A DNA stretch of 64,000 nt from positions 310,001 through 374,000 of the forward strand of contig NC_010506.1 of NCBI RefSeq assembly GCF_000019525.1, written 5' to 3'. Shown here one piece after another: positions 24,442-33,483 of this stretch (the first letter of the stretch is position 1; each line of letters opens with the position of its first letter). The position numbers were made by a program, and so were the translations under genes. The stretch is from Shewanella woodyi ATCC 51908. Lineage in GTDB: Bacteria > Pseudomonadota > Gammaproteobacteria > Enterobacterales > Shewanellaceae. Under the pieces are notes generated by a model, which was given only the letters and a program-made list of their open reading frames with translations, was not told the DNA's origin and made no database searches.

Positions 24442-24488
24442 ACCTTTATGCTTCATGAGTCAATTAAAACTAAAATGGGTGATGACAG

Positions 24489-26009
24489 ATGAGCAATAAA
24501 GATCTGCTAGGACGCCGTAATTTCATCAAAGGAATGGGAGCGGCTGCAGGTGTCGCAATGGCTGCACCAGCGTTAGCCGTTTCTGAAAATGCGAATGGCG
24601 TTAAATGGGACAAAGAGGTTGAAGTTCTAATTATCGGTTCAGGCTTTGCAGGTTTAGCTGCTGCAATTGAAGCGACACGCAAAGGCGCAAAAGACGTTCA
24701 TATTTTTGAGAAAATGTCTTACTTTGGCGGTAATTCAGCAATTAATGGTGGCTTATTTGCAGCACCTGATACGCCAATGCAAAAGCAAGAGGGCGTTAAA
24801 GACTCTGTTGATACTATGGTCGCGGATCAGCTAGCGGCTGGCCGTGGTATTGCTGATGAAGCACTGCTTCGCCATGTTGCAGAGCATGCTGTCGAAGCTC
24901 TGCAGATGACGCTAGATGCTGGCTCCGAATATCACCCATACCTACAACAACTTGGTGGTCACTCCGTAGCACGTACTTACCAAACGACGGTCAGCTGTGG
25001 TGCTGGTATAACCCAGCCGCTATTGCAAGAGTGCCGCAAGCTTGGGGTTCATACCCATAACCGCGCTAAATTTGATGGTTTTATTTTAGATGAAAAAGGC
25101 GGTGTTGTAGGCGTTAAAATGCGCGAAGGTTACTACTTCGATAAGCCAGAATCAGGCAAATTAGTCCGTATTAAAGCTAGGCGCGGCGTGATCATGGCGA
25201 CGGGGGGCTTTGCTCAAAATATCAATATGCGTATGGCACAAGACCCAACATTAACTGCTGAGGTGGGCTGCACTAACGCACCTGGCGCTACTGGTGAAGG
25301 GATGTTCGAAATGTTCCGTCTAGGAGCTGTTCCGGTCCACTTGGCGCATATCCAGTCTGGGCCATGGGCATCACCAGATGAAGGTGGTTTTGGTTATGTA
25401 TCGAACTACTCTATCTATAACTTTCCACATTCAATCGCGATAGACCGTTTAACCGGTAAGCGCTTCATGAATGAAATTGCTGATCGTAAGACCCGTGCTG
25501 ATGCAGAGTTGAACTGTCGCGATGCACAAGGTAATCCGCTGCCTCCGATTTTAATCACTAGCTATGAAGATTCTAAGCAGCATCCGAATACTAAGAAAGT
25601 ATTGAAATACAATGTCGGTTGGAAGTTCGACTCAATAGACGCCTTAGCTAAACATTTTGACGTGCCATTAGCGCCGCTTAAAAAGCAGATTGCTGAGTAT
25701 AACGACTACGTTAAGACGCAAAGTGATCCACAGTTCGGCAAGAATATGACTGAAGCTAAGGGTAAGTTTATCCAAGCACCTTTCACAGTGGTTCGTTTAT
25801 GGCCAAAAGTGCATTACTGCCAAGGCGGCGTGCAGATCAACACCAACGCTGAAGTGAAAGATAGCCTAACAGGTAAACCTATCTCAGGTTTATACGCAGC
25901 GGGTGAAGTATGTGGTGGTATTCATGGTGTTAGCCGATTAGGTAGCTGCTCGATTCCTGAATGTATGGTGATGGGGATGACTGCTGCTCGCATCATGATG
26001 CAAGCTTAA
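24489..26009 (+). CDS. Tat-exported FAD reductase of the fumarate-reductase/flavocytochrome c family; probable acrylate reductase
   Basis: This is a 506-residue periplasmic flavoprotein. The Tat signal is GRRNFIKGMG (R9-R10), and the FAD-binding fold starts at IIGSGFAGLAAA (G50-x-G52-x2-G55). NEIADRKTR (R333) aligns with the proton-donating Arg of Shewanella fumarate reductase, so the catalytic centre seems intact. The C-terminal FAD loop reads GIHGVSRLGSCSIPEC, whereas typical fumarate reductases have HGANRLGGNAI, which suggests a different substrate. It lacks the heme and FMN domains of Fcc3 or UrdA. Electrons should come from the tetraheme cytochrome encoded 28 bases downstream, as in methacrylate reductase systems. 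With dddY next door, acrylate is the best substrate guess; urocanate or another enoate is possible. Confidence 0.85.
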   Translation: MSNKDLLGRRNFIKGMGAAAGVAMAAPALAVSENANGVKWDKEVEVLIIGSGFAGLAAAIEATRKGAKDVHIFEKMSYFGGNSAINGGLFAAPDTPMQKQEGVKDSVDTMVADQLAAGRGIADEALLRHVAEHAVEALQMTLDAGSEYHPYLQQLGGHSVARTYQTTVSCGAGITQPLLQECRKLGVHTHNRAKFDGFILDEKGGVVGVKMREGYYFDKPESGKLVRIKARRGVIMATGGFAQNINMRMAQDPTLTAEVGCTNAPGATGEGMFEMFRLGAVPVHLAHIQSGPWASPDEGGFGYVSNYSIYNFPHSIAIDRLTGKRFMNEIADRKTRADAELNCRDAQGNPLPPILITSYEDSKQHPNTKKVLKYNVGWKFDSIDALAKHFDVPLAPLKKQIAEYNDYVKTQSDPQFGKNMTEAKGKFIQAPFTVVRLWPKVHYCQGGVQINTNAEVKDSLTGKPISGLYAAGEVCGGIHGVSRLGSCSIPECMVMGMTAARIMMQA

Positions 26010-26037
26010 GTTAATAGGCCAATGAGAGGACTGACAA

Positions 26038-26391
26038 ATGAAAATGTATAAATTGATGCTTGGCCTTGTCTTAGCTGGATTAGTAAGCTTATCAGCACAA
26101 GCGATTGAGCAACGTGATTACCACAAAGAGGTGATCGGCAAGGATTGCAAGAGCTGCCACGATCAAGGTGTGAAGAATTACCCTTCAGATCAGGCTTGTC
26201 TGCAGTGTCATGATGTGGACGAACTGGCTGAAGAAACAGCACGAAGTGAAGAGGATAAGTGGCAAAACCCTCACAATAATCTGCATTACGGTAAAGAGCT
26301 TCCCTGTATCGAGTGTCATGGTGAGCATGAAGCTAAGAAGCCAATTTGCAGTAATTGCCATACCTTCAAGTATGACAAGCATAAAGAGTAG
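26038..26391 (+). CDS. Periplasmic tetraheme cytochrome c, electron donor to the flavoprotein
   Basis: This 117-residue protein has a signal peptide (residues 1-22, ending SAQA) and four CxxCH heme motifs: CKSCH (37-41), CLQCH (54-58), CIECH (90-94) and CSNCH (104-108). This is the size and pattern of the Shewanella small tetraheme cytochrome and of the N-terminal domain of flavocytochrome c3. It follows the FAD reductase by 28 bases, so the two form a split flavocytochrome. It would receive electrons from the quinol-oxidising CymA or similar. A terminator follows at 26451. Confidence 0.92.
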   Translation: MKMYKLMLGLVLAGLVSLSAQAIEQRDYHKEVIGKDCKSCHDQGVKNYPSDQACLQCHDVDELAEETARSEEDKWQNPHNNLHYGKELPCIECHGEHEAKKPICSNCHTFKYDKHKE

Positions 26392-26450
26392 GTATTCACT
26401 CTTGTAAGAAATTGATACGTAAACCTTATCTGTTTATTTCTCCCTGCATA

Positions 26451-26476
26451 AAAAGGCTACTTAGGTAGCCTTTTCT
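26451..26476 (+). terminator. Terminator of the reductase-cytochrome operon
   Basis: AAAAGGCTAC / GTAGCCTTTT stem with TTAG loop and following T-rich tail. Confidence 0.88.
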
Positions 26477-26591
26477 ATTTTTACCTTAATCTTATTTTTG
26501 CTTGACGTTATACCTAGATTTGCCACTTTGATTTGATAACTGTGATCCCTATAGCACCACGTATGTAGAAGTAAGGGAGAGCTATATTTTT

Positions 26592-26639
26592 GGAATAGAT
26601 TCCATCGGTATCGTTTCGTTATTAGATGATCTTTATAAT
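26592..26639 (+). promoter_or_regulatory. dddY promoter region with palindromic operator candidate
   Basis: GGAATAGATTCC (26592-26603, perfect dyad, preceded by TTTTT) lies about 37 bases upstream of a TATAAT -10 (26634-26639). The -35 hexamer is poor, as expected for an activator-dependent promoter. The box matches the two copies before the reductase. Confidence 0.55.
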
Positions 26640-26663
26640 GAAATTAGATACAGGGTAATAGCA

Positions 26664-27908
26664 ATGAAATACATGGTGTTGTTTAGCGGCTTACTATTCT
26701 CTAATGTTTTAGTGGCTAGTGAGTTACCAGATTTTCTGGATATGAATGATATTGAGAATGCTAAGTTTCAATGTTTGGGAGAGTCCCCGCAGTATAGTGC
26801 ACAAGATCAAAAGTATATTGATATTCTCTGGGAGGAAACACTTACTTATTTACGAGCTTACGCCGAAGCATTAACTAATGATCAAAACAGTGGTTGCTTA
26901 AATTCAGATATTGCAATGGTAGATTCTACTGAAGGTGGTCAGCACATGTGCGTGATGGATCGTCGTGATATGAAACTGATGGTTAAGAATGTCTATCAAG
27001 TGATTAATAACGCTGATGCAGCGAAGAAGTGTTTTGGCGCTCGTGAAGATGTGAGTTGGATTTATAGTCCTGGTGGTGAATTAGAGAGCCGCTCTGAAGT
27101 TGCTCAATGGATTAATCGCACCACATTCAAACAGTTTTTTGATAAGCAGGTGACTGATAAAGAGGTGCAGCAATATGGGAAGAGCTTCACTGAAAATTTT
27201 TATAAAATGGTAACAGGTAGTGAAATTAAAATGCCTGCGGTATTCCCACATGATATTAGTGCTAATGCATTGCCAAACCTCTGGGCATCGGCGGGCTGGT
27301 TCCCTATGTATGCTGAAGAAAGCGAGCGTAATGATAAGAACTTTAATAACATTCGCGGTGGTTATGCTTACGCTGAAATCTTTGGCCATTGGGGACTATT
27401 ACGCATTGATGAAATCAATGGTGAAAAGGTCGGTGCAGAGATTGGCATGACAGTGCAGGCAGTGAACTCCTTGTATCCGTTCCATAATCATGCTGTCTCA
27501 GAGATGTACTACAATATGCGCACTCCGGCTTGTGCCAACCAGTTTAGAACGATGGCAATAAGAGAAGACTCGCCTTTAATTAGAACGGTTAAAGAGGACA
27601 GTAAAGTTCGTCGTGTGCAATTTGATGAGGGGCAGCATAACTCACAAACGATGTGGCTTTCGGGGAGTAATGCTCAAGACTCACTTACCTATTTCCATCA
27701 AAATACCATTCATGCTTTTGATATTGATGGTCAATGTGAGGCTAGCCCAGAAGAGCGAGCCATAGTCTCTGTTTGGGCAAGAAGTAATGCCCATGACACC
27801 AGAAATGATTACGGCACGACGCTTTTATGTGAATCAGCTAAGCACCCTGGAACCCCGGCCAAGCGTGGCGAAGTTATCCAATGTGACTTAACAAAAGTTA
27901 AATGGTGA
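26664..27908 (+). CDS. dddY: Periplasmic DMSP lyase, DddY type
   Basis: This 414-residue protein has a signal peptide (residues 1-19, ending VLVAS). It matches DddY, the periplasmic lyase that splits dimethylsulfoniopropionate into dimethyl sulfide and acrylate, in length, N-terminal all-helical region and C-terminal cupin. The metal site is visible as YPFHNHAVSEMYY: H274, H276, E280 and Y282 give the HxHxxxExY pattern of the DMSP-lyase-like cupins, with Y271 as likely catalytic base and H345 or H350 as a further ligand. Several cysteines (37, 78, 96, 123, 290, 358, 389, 407) could form disulfides. It is the third transcription unit after acuI in a cluster that handles the acrylate product. 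Confidence 0.87.
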   Translation: MKYMVLFSGLLFSNVLVASELPDFLDMNDIENAKFQCLGESPQYSAQDQKYIDILWEETLTYLRAYAEALTNDQNSGCLNSDIAMVDSTEGGQHMCVMDRRDMKLMVKNVYQVINNADAAKKCFGAREDVSWIYSPGGELESRSEVAQWINRTTFKQFFDKQVTDKEVQQYGKSFTENFYKMVTGSEIKMPAVFPHDISANALPNLWASAGWFPMYAEESERNDKNFNNIRGGYAYAEIFGHWGLLRIDEINGEKVGAEIGMTVQAVNSLYPFHNHAVSEMYYNMRTPACANQFRTMAIREDSPLIRTVKEDSKVRRVQFDEGQHNSQTMWLSGSNAQDSLTYFHQNTIHAFDIDGQCEASPEERAIVSVWARSNAHDTRNDYGTTLLCESAKHPGTPAKRGEVIQCDLTKVKW

Positions 27909-27980
27909 CCCCTAATCATTAAAAACATCGGGGCTAAGTCATTATCGATTAGCCTCGTTAAAGTCTTGAGTGTAGAGCTC

Positions 27981-28856
27981 TTAATTAAGTGGCACTTCAC
28001 CTAGCTCTTTTACGTTCGCTTTGATTAAGTCGATTAACTGATTGGTTGCTTCGGTTTGTGTATCAGGGTTGAGATACAAAGACTCATTGAAGACTGGTAG
28101 TGAGGGAATGTTGTGCTCTACGGGATCGATGATCTGCATTTTATCGTTAATGCGAAACTCTGCAATAGGAGCTATTACCAGATCGTTTTCCACTGCCATA
28201 CACATGGCTGCTGGTGAGGGAGTCGATAGCAGTACGCTCATTGGACGCATTGAGATTTGGTGATTGGCAAACACCTGAGCTCGGATGGGGCAATTTTCGG
28301 GGTACAGCGCCATAGGTATTGTCTCCCGTTTATGGGCGTTGCCACCTTTTGCGGCGACCCAATGAAAACGACGTTCAAATAGCAATTCGCCATGGCCTGC
28401 TGCTGGTGGATGCCAGTGAGTGGCGACAATCAGATCAAACTCACCATTATGTAAACGTTTATAGAGATTACCGCTGACATCAGTATCGATAATTAACTCT
28501 ATACAGGTGAATTCGCGAATAAACTCTAATAAGCAGCTACCAAGGTAACGGTTGATGTAATCGGTAGGAACGCCTAAACGTATAGATTCTCGGTTCTGAC
28601 ACTCCTTCAGGTCATCGAGTGCTTTTGAACTCAGTTGCATCATCTTATAAGCATAATTAAGCAGTGTCTTTCCTGAAGCGGTAAGAGTGACGCCCTTGTT
28701 GTCACGGTGGAGTAAAGGCTGACCAACACTCTCCTCTAATTTCTTAATCTGTAAGCTTAATGCTGATTGAGTACGACATATTTTCTCAGCTGCTTTTGAT
28801 AGGTTGCCACTCTCGGCGATAGCAATGAAGCTTTCAAGCAATTCGATTTTTAACAT
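27981..28856 (-). CDS. LysR-family regulator, convergent with dddY
   Basis: This is a 291-residue regulator. The helix-turn-helix is typical (AESGNLSKAAEKICRTQSALSLQIKKLEES, then PLLHRDNKG), followed by an effector-binding domain. It is transcribed towards dddY and divergently from the TetR gene. LysR genes beside dddY are reported in several DMSP-degrading bacteria, so it is the prime candidate for inducing dddY and the reductase through the shared palindromic box. Direct proof is absent. Confidence 0.88.
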   Translation of the reverse strand: MLKIELLESFIAIAESGNLSKAAEKICRTQSALSLQIKKLEESVGQPLLHRDNKGVTLTASGKTLLNYAYKMMQLSSKALDDLKECQNRESIRLGVPTDYINRYLGSCLLEFIREFTCIELIIDTDVSGNLYKRLHNGEFDLIVATHWHPPAAGHGELLFERRFHWVAAKGGNAHKRETIPMALYPENCPIRAQVFANHQISMRPMSVLLSTPSPAAMCMAVENDLVIAPIAEFRINDKMQIIDPVEHNIPSLPVFNESLYLNPDTQTEATNQLIDLIKANVKELGEVPLN

Positions 28857-28977
28857 CAGATATTGATTTTATTCATAGTGGTATCAGTATTACTCAATAT
28901 CTGAATGTACCAAAGCTTGTTACCTTGTAACTGTGACGTTAATAAATTATCAAACTAAAAAGTGTGATGAGGTCGAT

Positions 28978-29646
28978 ATGAGCAGTTGGAAACAGCGGGA
29001 ACAGTACTTAGTGCAAGTCGCTCAACGTTGCCTTCAGGGGCATAAAACTTTCGATCTTTATCGCTCGCATTTAGTTAACGCCAGTCAAATTTCGAAGGGG
29101 ACTATCTATAATCATTTTACGACAGAGGCAGATTTAATCCTCGCTGTTTCCTGTTGTGAATATGAGTATTGGCTTGGGTTGGCAAAGCAAGATCTTAAGG
29201 AGCATCAAGATCCATTAACGTGCTTTTTGTATCATCACTGTAACCGCCTATATTACACCTTGTCAGAGAAGCGATTTGTCGTTGACAGGGTCATGCCAAA
29301 CCAAGATCTGCTTAATCAAGCGAATGAGTTACTTCGCCTGCGCTTTGAGACGCTATATGAGGAGTACGTAAGTTTGAATAAGCGTATGATCTTGGATATT
29401 GGAGAGGTGGCTGGTTTTGATAGAGTCGAGCTGGTTATGAATTACTTACGAGGTGCGATGATTAATAGTGATGATGCTGATAAACATTTTGGCGATGTGC
29501 AACTTTACTATCAATTCAGTTATGCATTGAGCCAGTTAATGGGACACTCCGATAGGAGGATCCCCACTAAACTGGCATTCGCTGCTTGGTTGTCTGCCAA
29601 GCATAGAGAGAAGCATCAAGTAACCATAATCAACTCGGCAGCTTAA
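28978..29646 (+). CDS. TetR-family transcriptional regulator
   Basis: This is a 222-residue repressor-type protein. The DNA-binding helix-turn-helix is VNASQISKGTIYNHFTTEADLI, followed by an all-helical ligand-binding domain. I chose ATG at 28978 since GAGG lies five bases before it; a GTG 45 bases upstream is possible. It overlaps the 3' end of cpxA on the other strand by 17 bases. It may belong to the DMSP/acrylate cluster through its divergent promoter with the LysR gene, but its target is unknown. Confidence 0.85.
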   Translation: MSSWKQREQYLVQVAQRCLQGHKTFDLYRSHLVNASQISKGTIYNHFTTEADLILAVSCCEYEYWLGLAKQDLKEHQDPLTCFLYHHCNRLYYTLSEKRFVVDRVMPNQDLLNQANELLRLRFETLYEEYVSLNKRMILDIGEVAGFDRVELVMNYLRGAMINSDDADKHFGDVQLYYQFSYALSQLMGHSDRRIPTKLAFAAWLSAKHREKHQVTIINSAA

Positions 29647-31009
29647 TGATGATCTCTAACCCTTGAGAGGCACGATTTTGAGCCGTGATCTCGCCTTGGT
29701 GAGCATCGATTGCAGCCTTGGCTATGGCTAAGCCGAGCCCCCAACCACCTGATTCTCGTTCACGGGCACTTTGAGGTCGGTAGAAAGGTTTGAAAATCTC
29801 GTGTAGATCTTGCTTATTCTCGATGCCAGGACCATCATCGCTAATCGTTATGATAATTTGGTTACCTGCCGCTTGGGCGATAATATTAATCTCCATCTCT
29901 GCATAGCTAATGGCATTTCTTAGTAAGTTCTCTATCGCCCTCGCAAGAGGCCTAGGGTTTGTGGGCAGTGTTATCGCATCATCAATATCGATGACCAGCC
30001 GCTTTCCCTGTTGAGATGCCTCGAAATCTGCATCATCTAGCACCTGATTTAAGGTTTCATTGAGTGAAACTAGGTGTTTAATATCGTGCCTATTGAGCTT
30101 TACCCGAGAGAGCTCTAACAGCTCGGCAATCATCAACTCCAACTGCTCAGCTTCATAACCGATACGTTGAGTCTCTGCTGTATCAACTCCCTTTTTTCGA
30201 GCGAGTGCTAGGGCGAGCTGTAACCGTGTTAATGGCGTTCTAAGTTCGTGTGAGATGTCACTTATCAGCCTTTGTTGACTGTTAACCATATTTTCAACAG
30301 AGTCTGCCATGCCATTAAAAGCTTGAGCAAGTAGCCCTATTTCATCTTTACGTTGAGTTGTTGCATCATCGACACGATTTGTTAAATCACCAGCGGCTAA
30401 TGAGTCTGCACTTAATCTCAGCGTTCGTAGTGGTTTGCCTAAGTGCCAAGCAAGTAGGCCACAAAGTAGTCCAGATAGAGCGATCGCTAGGCTCAATGTC
30501 AGTAATTTATTTTCGGCTAAGAAGAAAAACCAAGGCCTTGGGTGGTGATCGGCAAAGCGCCCATAGAGAGAGTATTGCTTACCAGTAACATCAAAGTTGT
30601 AAGGGCCAAATAATAGCTCATTCTTGAACTGATGGCTGATAGGTTGGTTAGCCTCTTCTGCCATCAGCATAAAGCGGCGCATTCCGCGAGAAACTTTGTC
30701 CGTATTGATCACCCTACCTTGATCGTTGACCAAATAGAGACGAACAGGCTTGCCTTTAAAGTTGCGGCGATGTGTTAGGCGGCTAAGTTTTCCAGCTTCG
30801 AGTAACTGAGGCTGGTTGCTAATTCGATCTGCAAATTTAGAGAGCAGCTTCTCTAAGTGGGGGGGAAGCGGTGCTCGGTCGTGATTTTGCTGTAATAAAG
30901 GTAGCAGTCCTACCGTCGCGATGATAATAGAGCTGCAGAGCCAGAAGCCAAGCAGCAGCTTGATGAATATTCTATTAGGGATCTTGTCCGGCGATATTAT
31001 GGAAGCCAA
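29630..31009 (-). CDS. cpxA: Envelope-stress sensor kinase CpxA
   Basis: This is a 459-residue inner-membrane histidine kinase with two transmembrane helices (about 15-37 and 168-190), a periplasmic sensor domain between them, HAMP (191-243), H-box SDISHELRTPLTRLQ with H254, and an ATPase domain (NLLRNAISYA, DDGPGI, GWGLGLAI). It overlaps the cpxR gene by 13 bases. The identity rests on CpxR next to it, the divergent cpxP gene and fieF, the order found in E. coli. It senses misfolded envelope proteins. Confidence 0.92.
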   Translation of the reverse strand: MASIISPDKIPNRIFIKLLLGFWLCSSIIIATVGLLPLLQQNHDRAPLPPHLEKLLSKFADRISNQPQLLEAGKLSRLTHRRNFKGKPVRLYLVNDQGRVINTDKVSRGMRRFMLMAEEANQPISHQFKNELLFGPYNFDVTGKQYSLYGRFADHHPRPWFFFLAENKLLTLSLAIALSGLLCGLLAWHLGKPLRTLRLSADSLAAGDLTNRVDDATTQRKDEIGLLAQAFNGMADSVENMVNSQQRLISDISHELRTPLTRLQLALALARKKGVDTAETQRIGYEAEQLELMIAELLELSRVKLNRHDIKHLVSLNETLNQVLDDADFEASQQGKRLVIDIDDAITLPTNPRPLARAIENLLRNAISYAEMEINIIAQAAGNQIIITISDDGPGIENKQDLHEIFKPFYRPQSARERESGGWGLGLAIAKAAIDAHQGEITAQNRASQGLEIIIKLPS

Positions 31010-31680
31010 ATGTAGCCTTTGCCTCTTATTGTTTTGACCCTAGGACGGCCATCAGTACGATCAGGCAGCTTTTTACGTAAGTTAGAAAGGTGCATATCTA
31101 GGCTGCGATCAAACGGCATAAGTTTTTTACCTAATACCTTCTCACTTAATAACTCTTTGCTGATGAGTTCGCCACCATTTTGGAGCATCTCAAAAAGTAG
31201 GGTGAATTCAGTGCCAGTTAAAATCAGCAACATATCCTGACAGTAGACCTCTTGCCGACTTGGATCTAGCTTAATATCACCATATTCATGGATACTAGGC
31301 TGAGTTTCATCGATTTGCAGGTTAGTGCGGCGAATGATGGCCTTGATGCGGGCAATCAGCTCTCTGTCATTAAACGGTTTTGGTAGATAATCATCGGCGC
31401 CTATCTCAAGCCCAACGACGCGGTCTATCTCATCCCCCCTCGCAGTTAGCATTAGCACTGGAGTCTGTTTTTTCACTCTTAAAGCTTTTAACACTTCAAA
31501 GCCGTTAAGCTTAGGTAGCATCACATCAAGTAAGATCAGATCAAACTTTTGCTCAAGTGCCAGCGCTAATCCAGCTTCACCATCATTGGCCAATGTCAGC
31601 TTAAATCCTTCGAGCTCTAAAAGCTGGCCCAATAACTCAGATAGACCTAAATCGTCATCAATCAATAAAATATGGTTCAT
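30997..31680 (-). CDS. cpxR: Envelope-stress response regulator CpxR
   Basis: This is a 227-residue OmpR-type regulator. The receiver domain has acidic D8-D10, phosphoacceptor D52, T79 and K101. The C-terminal winged helix contains SLDMHLSNLRKKLPDRTDGRPRVKTIRGKGYIWLP in outline, as in CpxR. It is the first gene of the operon, divergent from cpxP across 230 bases that hold a CpxR box. Confidence 0.93.
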   Translation of the reverse strand: MNHILLIDDDLGLSELLGQLLELEGFKLTLANDGEAGLALALEQKFDLILLDVMLPKLNGFEVLKALRVKKQTPVLMLTARGDEIDRVVGLEIGADDYLPKPFNDRELIARIKAIIRRTNLQIDETQPSIHEYGDIKLDPSRQEVYCQDMLLILTGTEFTLLFEMLQNGGELISKELLSEKVLGKKLMPFDRSLDMHLSNLRKKLPDRTDGRPRVKTIRGKGYIWLP

Positions 31681-31748
31681 TGTTAACCTTAAAATGTCTG
31701 CTTACATGCTGAGTATACCTTGTTAGGTGTCAATTGCAGTTTATCAAT

Positions 31749-31763
31749 GTAAGTCTACGTAAA
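31749..31763 (+). promoter_or_regulatory. CpxR box upstream of cpxP / cpxR
   Basis: GTAAG-TCTAC-GTAAA matches the CpxR consensus GTAAA-N5-GTAAA with one substitution. It lies between the divergent cpxR and cpxP genes, so it may serve both. Confidence 0.75.
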
Positions 31764-31910
31764 GACAGCCTAAAAGCGTTGTGAAACAGACTGACGCAGG
31801 ATATTTACAGTGTTTTACGAAACTAAAACCCTGACTTACATTGAGCTAGGTAAACTAGGTTTTGAAAATGGAGAGCTGGTTCTCCCCTTTATATTAACGA
31901 GGCTAGAATA

Positions 31911-32375
31911 ATGAAAAAGAATACTTTAAAGGCTGGGCTGCTTGCCATAGTAGCAAGTACGACATTAATGGCATCGTCGGTCTATGCTGGAGATGATCAT
32001 CAACATCATGGAAAATCTCACCATATGAAAGGTGAGCGTTCAGGTCATCACGGTGATATCCGCAAGATGTTTAGAGGGTTAGATCTTACTGATACCCAAA
32101 AAGCAGAGATAAAGGCTTTAGTCAAAGAGCAAAGAAAAGCAATGAAAGAGGAGCAAGTATCTAAAGAGGAGCGTTCAGCGCACCGCTCTGAATTTTTTGC
32201 TCTCATCAGTGCTGACAATTTTGATGAAGCCAAGGCTCAAGCATTGATCGAGAAGAAACAGCAGAAGCGACAGGAAAAAGGAGTGGCTATGCTGAAAATT
32301 CAAAATGAAGTTTATCAACTCTTAACACCTGAGCAAAAGGTGAAGTTTAAAGAGAAGTTTGAAAGGAGACATTAG
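31911..32375 (+). CDS. cpxP: CpxP/Spy-family periplasmic chaperone-inhibitor
   Basis: This 154-residue protein has a signal peptide (1-26, ending SVYA). The mature part is His-rich at its start (GDDHQHHGKSHHMKG), which could bind metal, and then all-helical with two LTxxQ elements: LDLTDTQKAEIKAL and LLTPEQKVKF. These define the CpxP/Spy family. Location divergent from cpxRA with a CpxR box supports CpxP, which damps CpxA and delivers misfolded proteins for degradation. Confidence 0.88.
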   Translation: MKKNTLKAGLLAIVASTTLMASSVYAGDDHQHHGKSHHMKGERSGHHGDIRKMFRGLDLTDTQKAEIKALVKEQRKAMKEEQVSKEERSAHRSEFFALISADNFDEAKAQALIEKKQQKRQEKGVAMLKIQNEVYQLLTPEQKVKFKEKFERRH

Positions 32376-32496
32376 TAAGAGGGGAGAGGGTAAATCTGCT
32401 CGTTAGAGTCGGTTTTTCTCAATAATATAAGATACACTTAGGATCATCTTCTTCCCCTGCTAATAACAGTAGAACAGTTAATAGTAATATGATCCT

Positions 32497-33366
32497 ATGA
32501 CCCAAACTTCCCAATACGATTTCTGGGTCAAGTTAGCTAGCCGCGCAGCTGTGGCTACTGCCTTGACCTTAGTTATTATCAAAATGGCAGCCTGGCTATA
32601 TTCTGGCTCTGCTAGCATGTTAGCCTCACTGACTGACTCTTTTGCCGATGGGCTTGCTTCACTCGTTAACTTTGCTGCTATTCGCTATGCTATTGTCCCT
32701 GCGGATCATGATCACCGTTATGGTCATGGCAAGGCTGAACCCCTAGCTGCACTCGCTCAATCTGCCTTTATCTTAGGTTCTGCTTTTTTGCTGCTATTCC
32801 ATGGCGGAGATCGTTTAATTAATCCTGCTCCGATTAACCATGCCATGTTAGGTGTTGTTGTCTCCATTATTGCTATCGTGCTTACTTTTGCTTTGGTTAT
32901 GTTGCAGAAGAAAGCTGTAGAGGCAACATCAAGTACAGTGGTTGAAGCTGACGCACTCCATTATAAGTCCGATTTATTTCTAAATGCGGCCGTGCTGTTA
33001 GCGCTTGTACTTGCACAATATGGTTGGTGGTGGGCCGATGGACTATTTGCGATCTTAATTGCACTCTTTATTGGTCAACAGGCGTTAGAGCTCGGTTATC
33101 GCTCTATCCAGTCGCTACTGGATAGAGAATTAGATAATGATACTCGTTTGAAAATTGTAGAACTTGCTCAAGAGGATCCACAGGTTAAAGGGATACATGA
33201 TTTGAGAACCCGTGAATCAGGTAAGACGACCTTTATTCAATGTCATCTTGAGATAGAGGGCTCGTTAAGCTTAAGAGAGGCCCATGCTATTGCCGATAGA
33301 ACTGAAGCAAGAATACGAGCCGCTTTCGATGATGCTGAAGTTATCATCCATCAAGACCCCGTCTGA
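32497..33366 (+). CDS. fieF: Cation diffusion facilitator, FieF-like (iron/zinc efflux)
   Basis: This is a 289-residue CDF transporter with six transmembrane helices. The transport-site motif is SLTDSFADGLASL (DxxxD), the cytoplasmic metal motif is DHDHRYGHGKAEPLA, and ADALHYKSDLFLN (HxxxD) marks helix 5, all as in FieF/YiiP. The C-terminal cytoplasmic dimer domain follows (HDLRTRESGKTTFIQ, HLEIEG). It exports Fe2+, Zn2+ or related ions with proton antiport. The cpxP-fieF order is the same as in E. coli. Confidence 0.93.
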   Translation: MTQTSQYDFWVKLASRAAVATALTLVIIKMAAWLYSGSASMLASLTDSFADGLASLVNFAAIRYAIVPADHDHRYGHGKAEPLAALAQSAFILGSAFLLLFHGGDRLINPAPINHAMLGVVVSIIAIVLTFALVMLQKKAVEATSSTVVEADALHYKSDLFLNAAVLLALVLAQYGWWWADGLFAILIALFIGQQALELGYRSIQSLLDRELDNDTRLKIVELAQEDPQVKGIHDLRTRESGKTTFIQCHLEIEGSLSLREAHAIADRTEARIRAAFDDAEVIIHQDPV

Positions 33367-33483
33367 ATTGCGTGATTATCCATCAAAAAATGCTTTTTTG
33401 TGGATAAGTCAGGGGGTAAGTGGTGCGTAGGATGTGGCTAAAAGTGGCTTTTAAAAAAAGATCGTTTTTTCGTAAAAAAGCCC

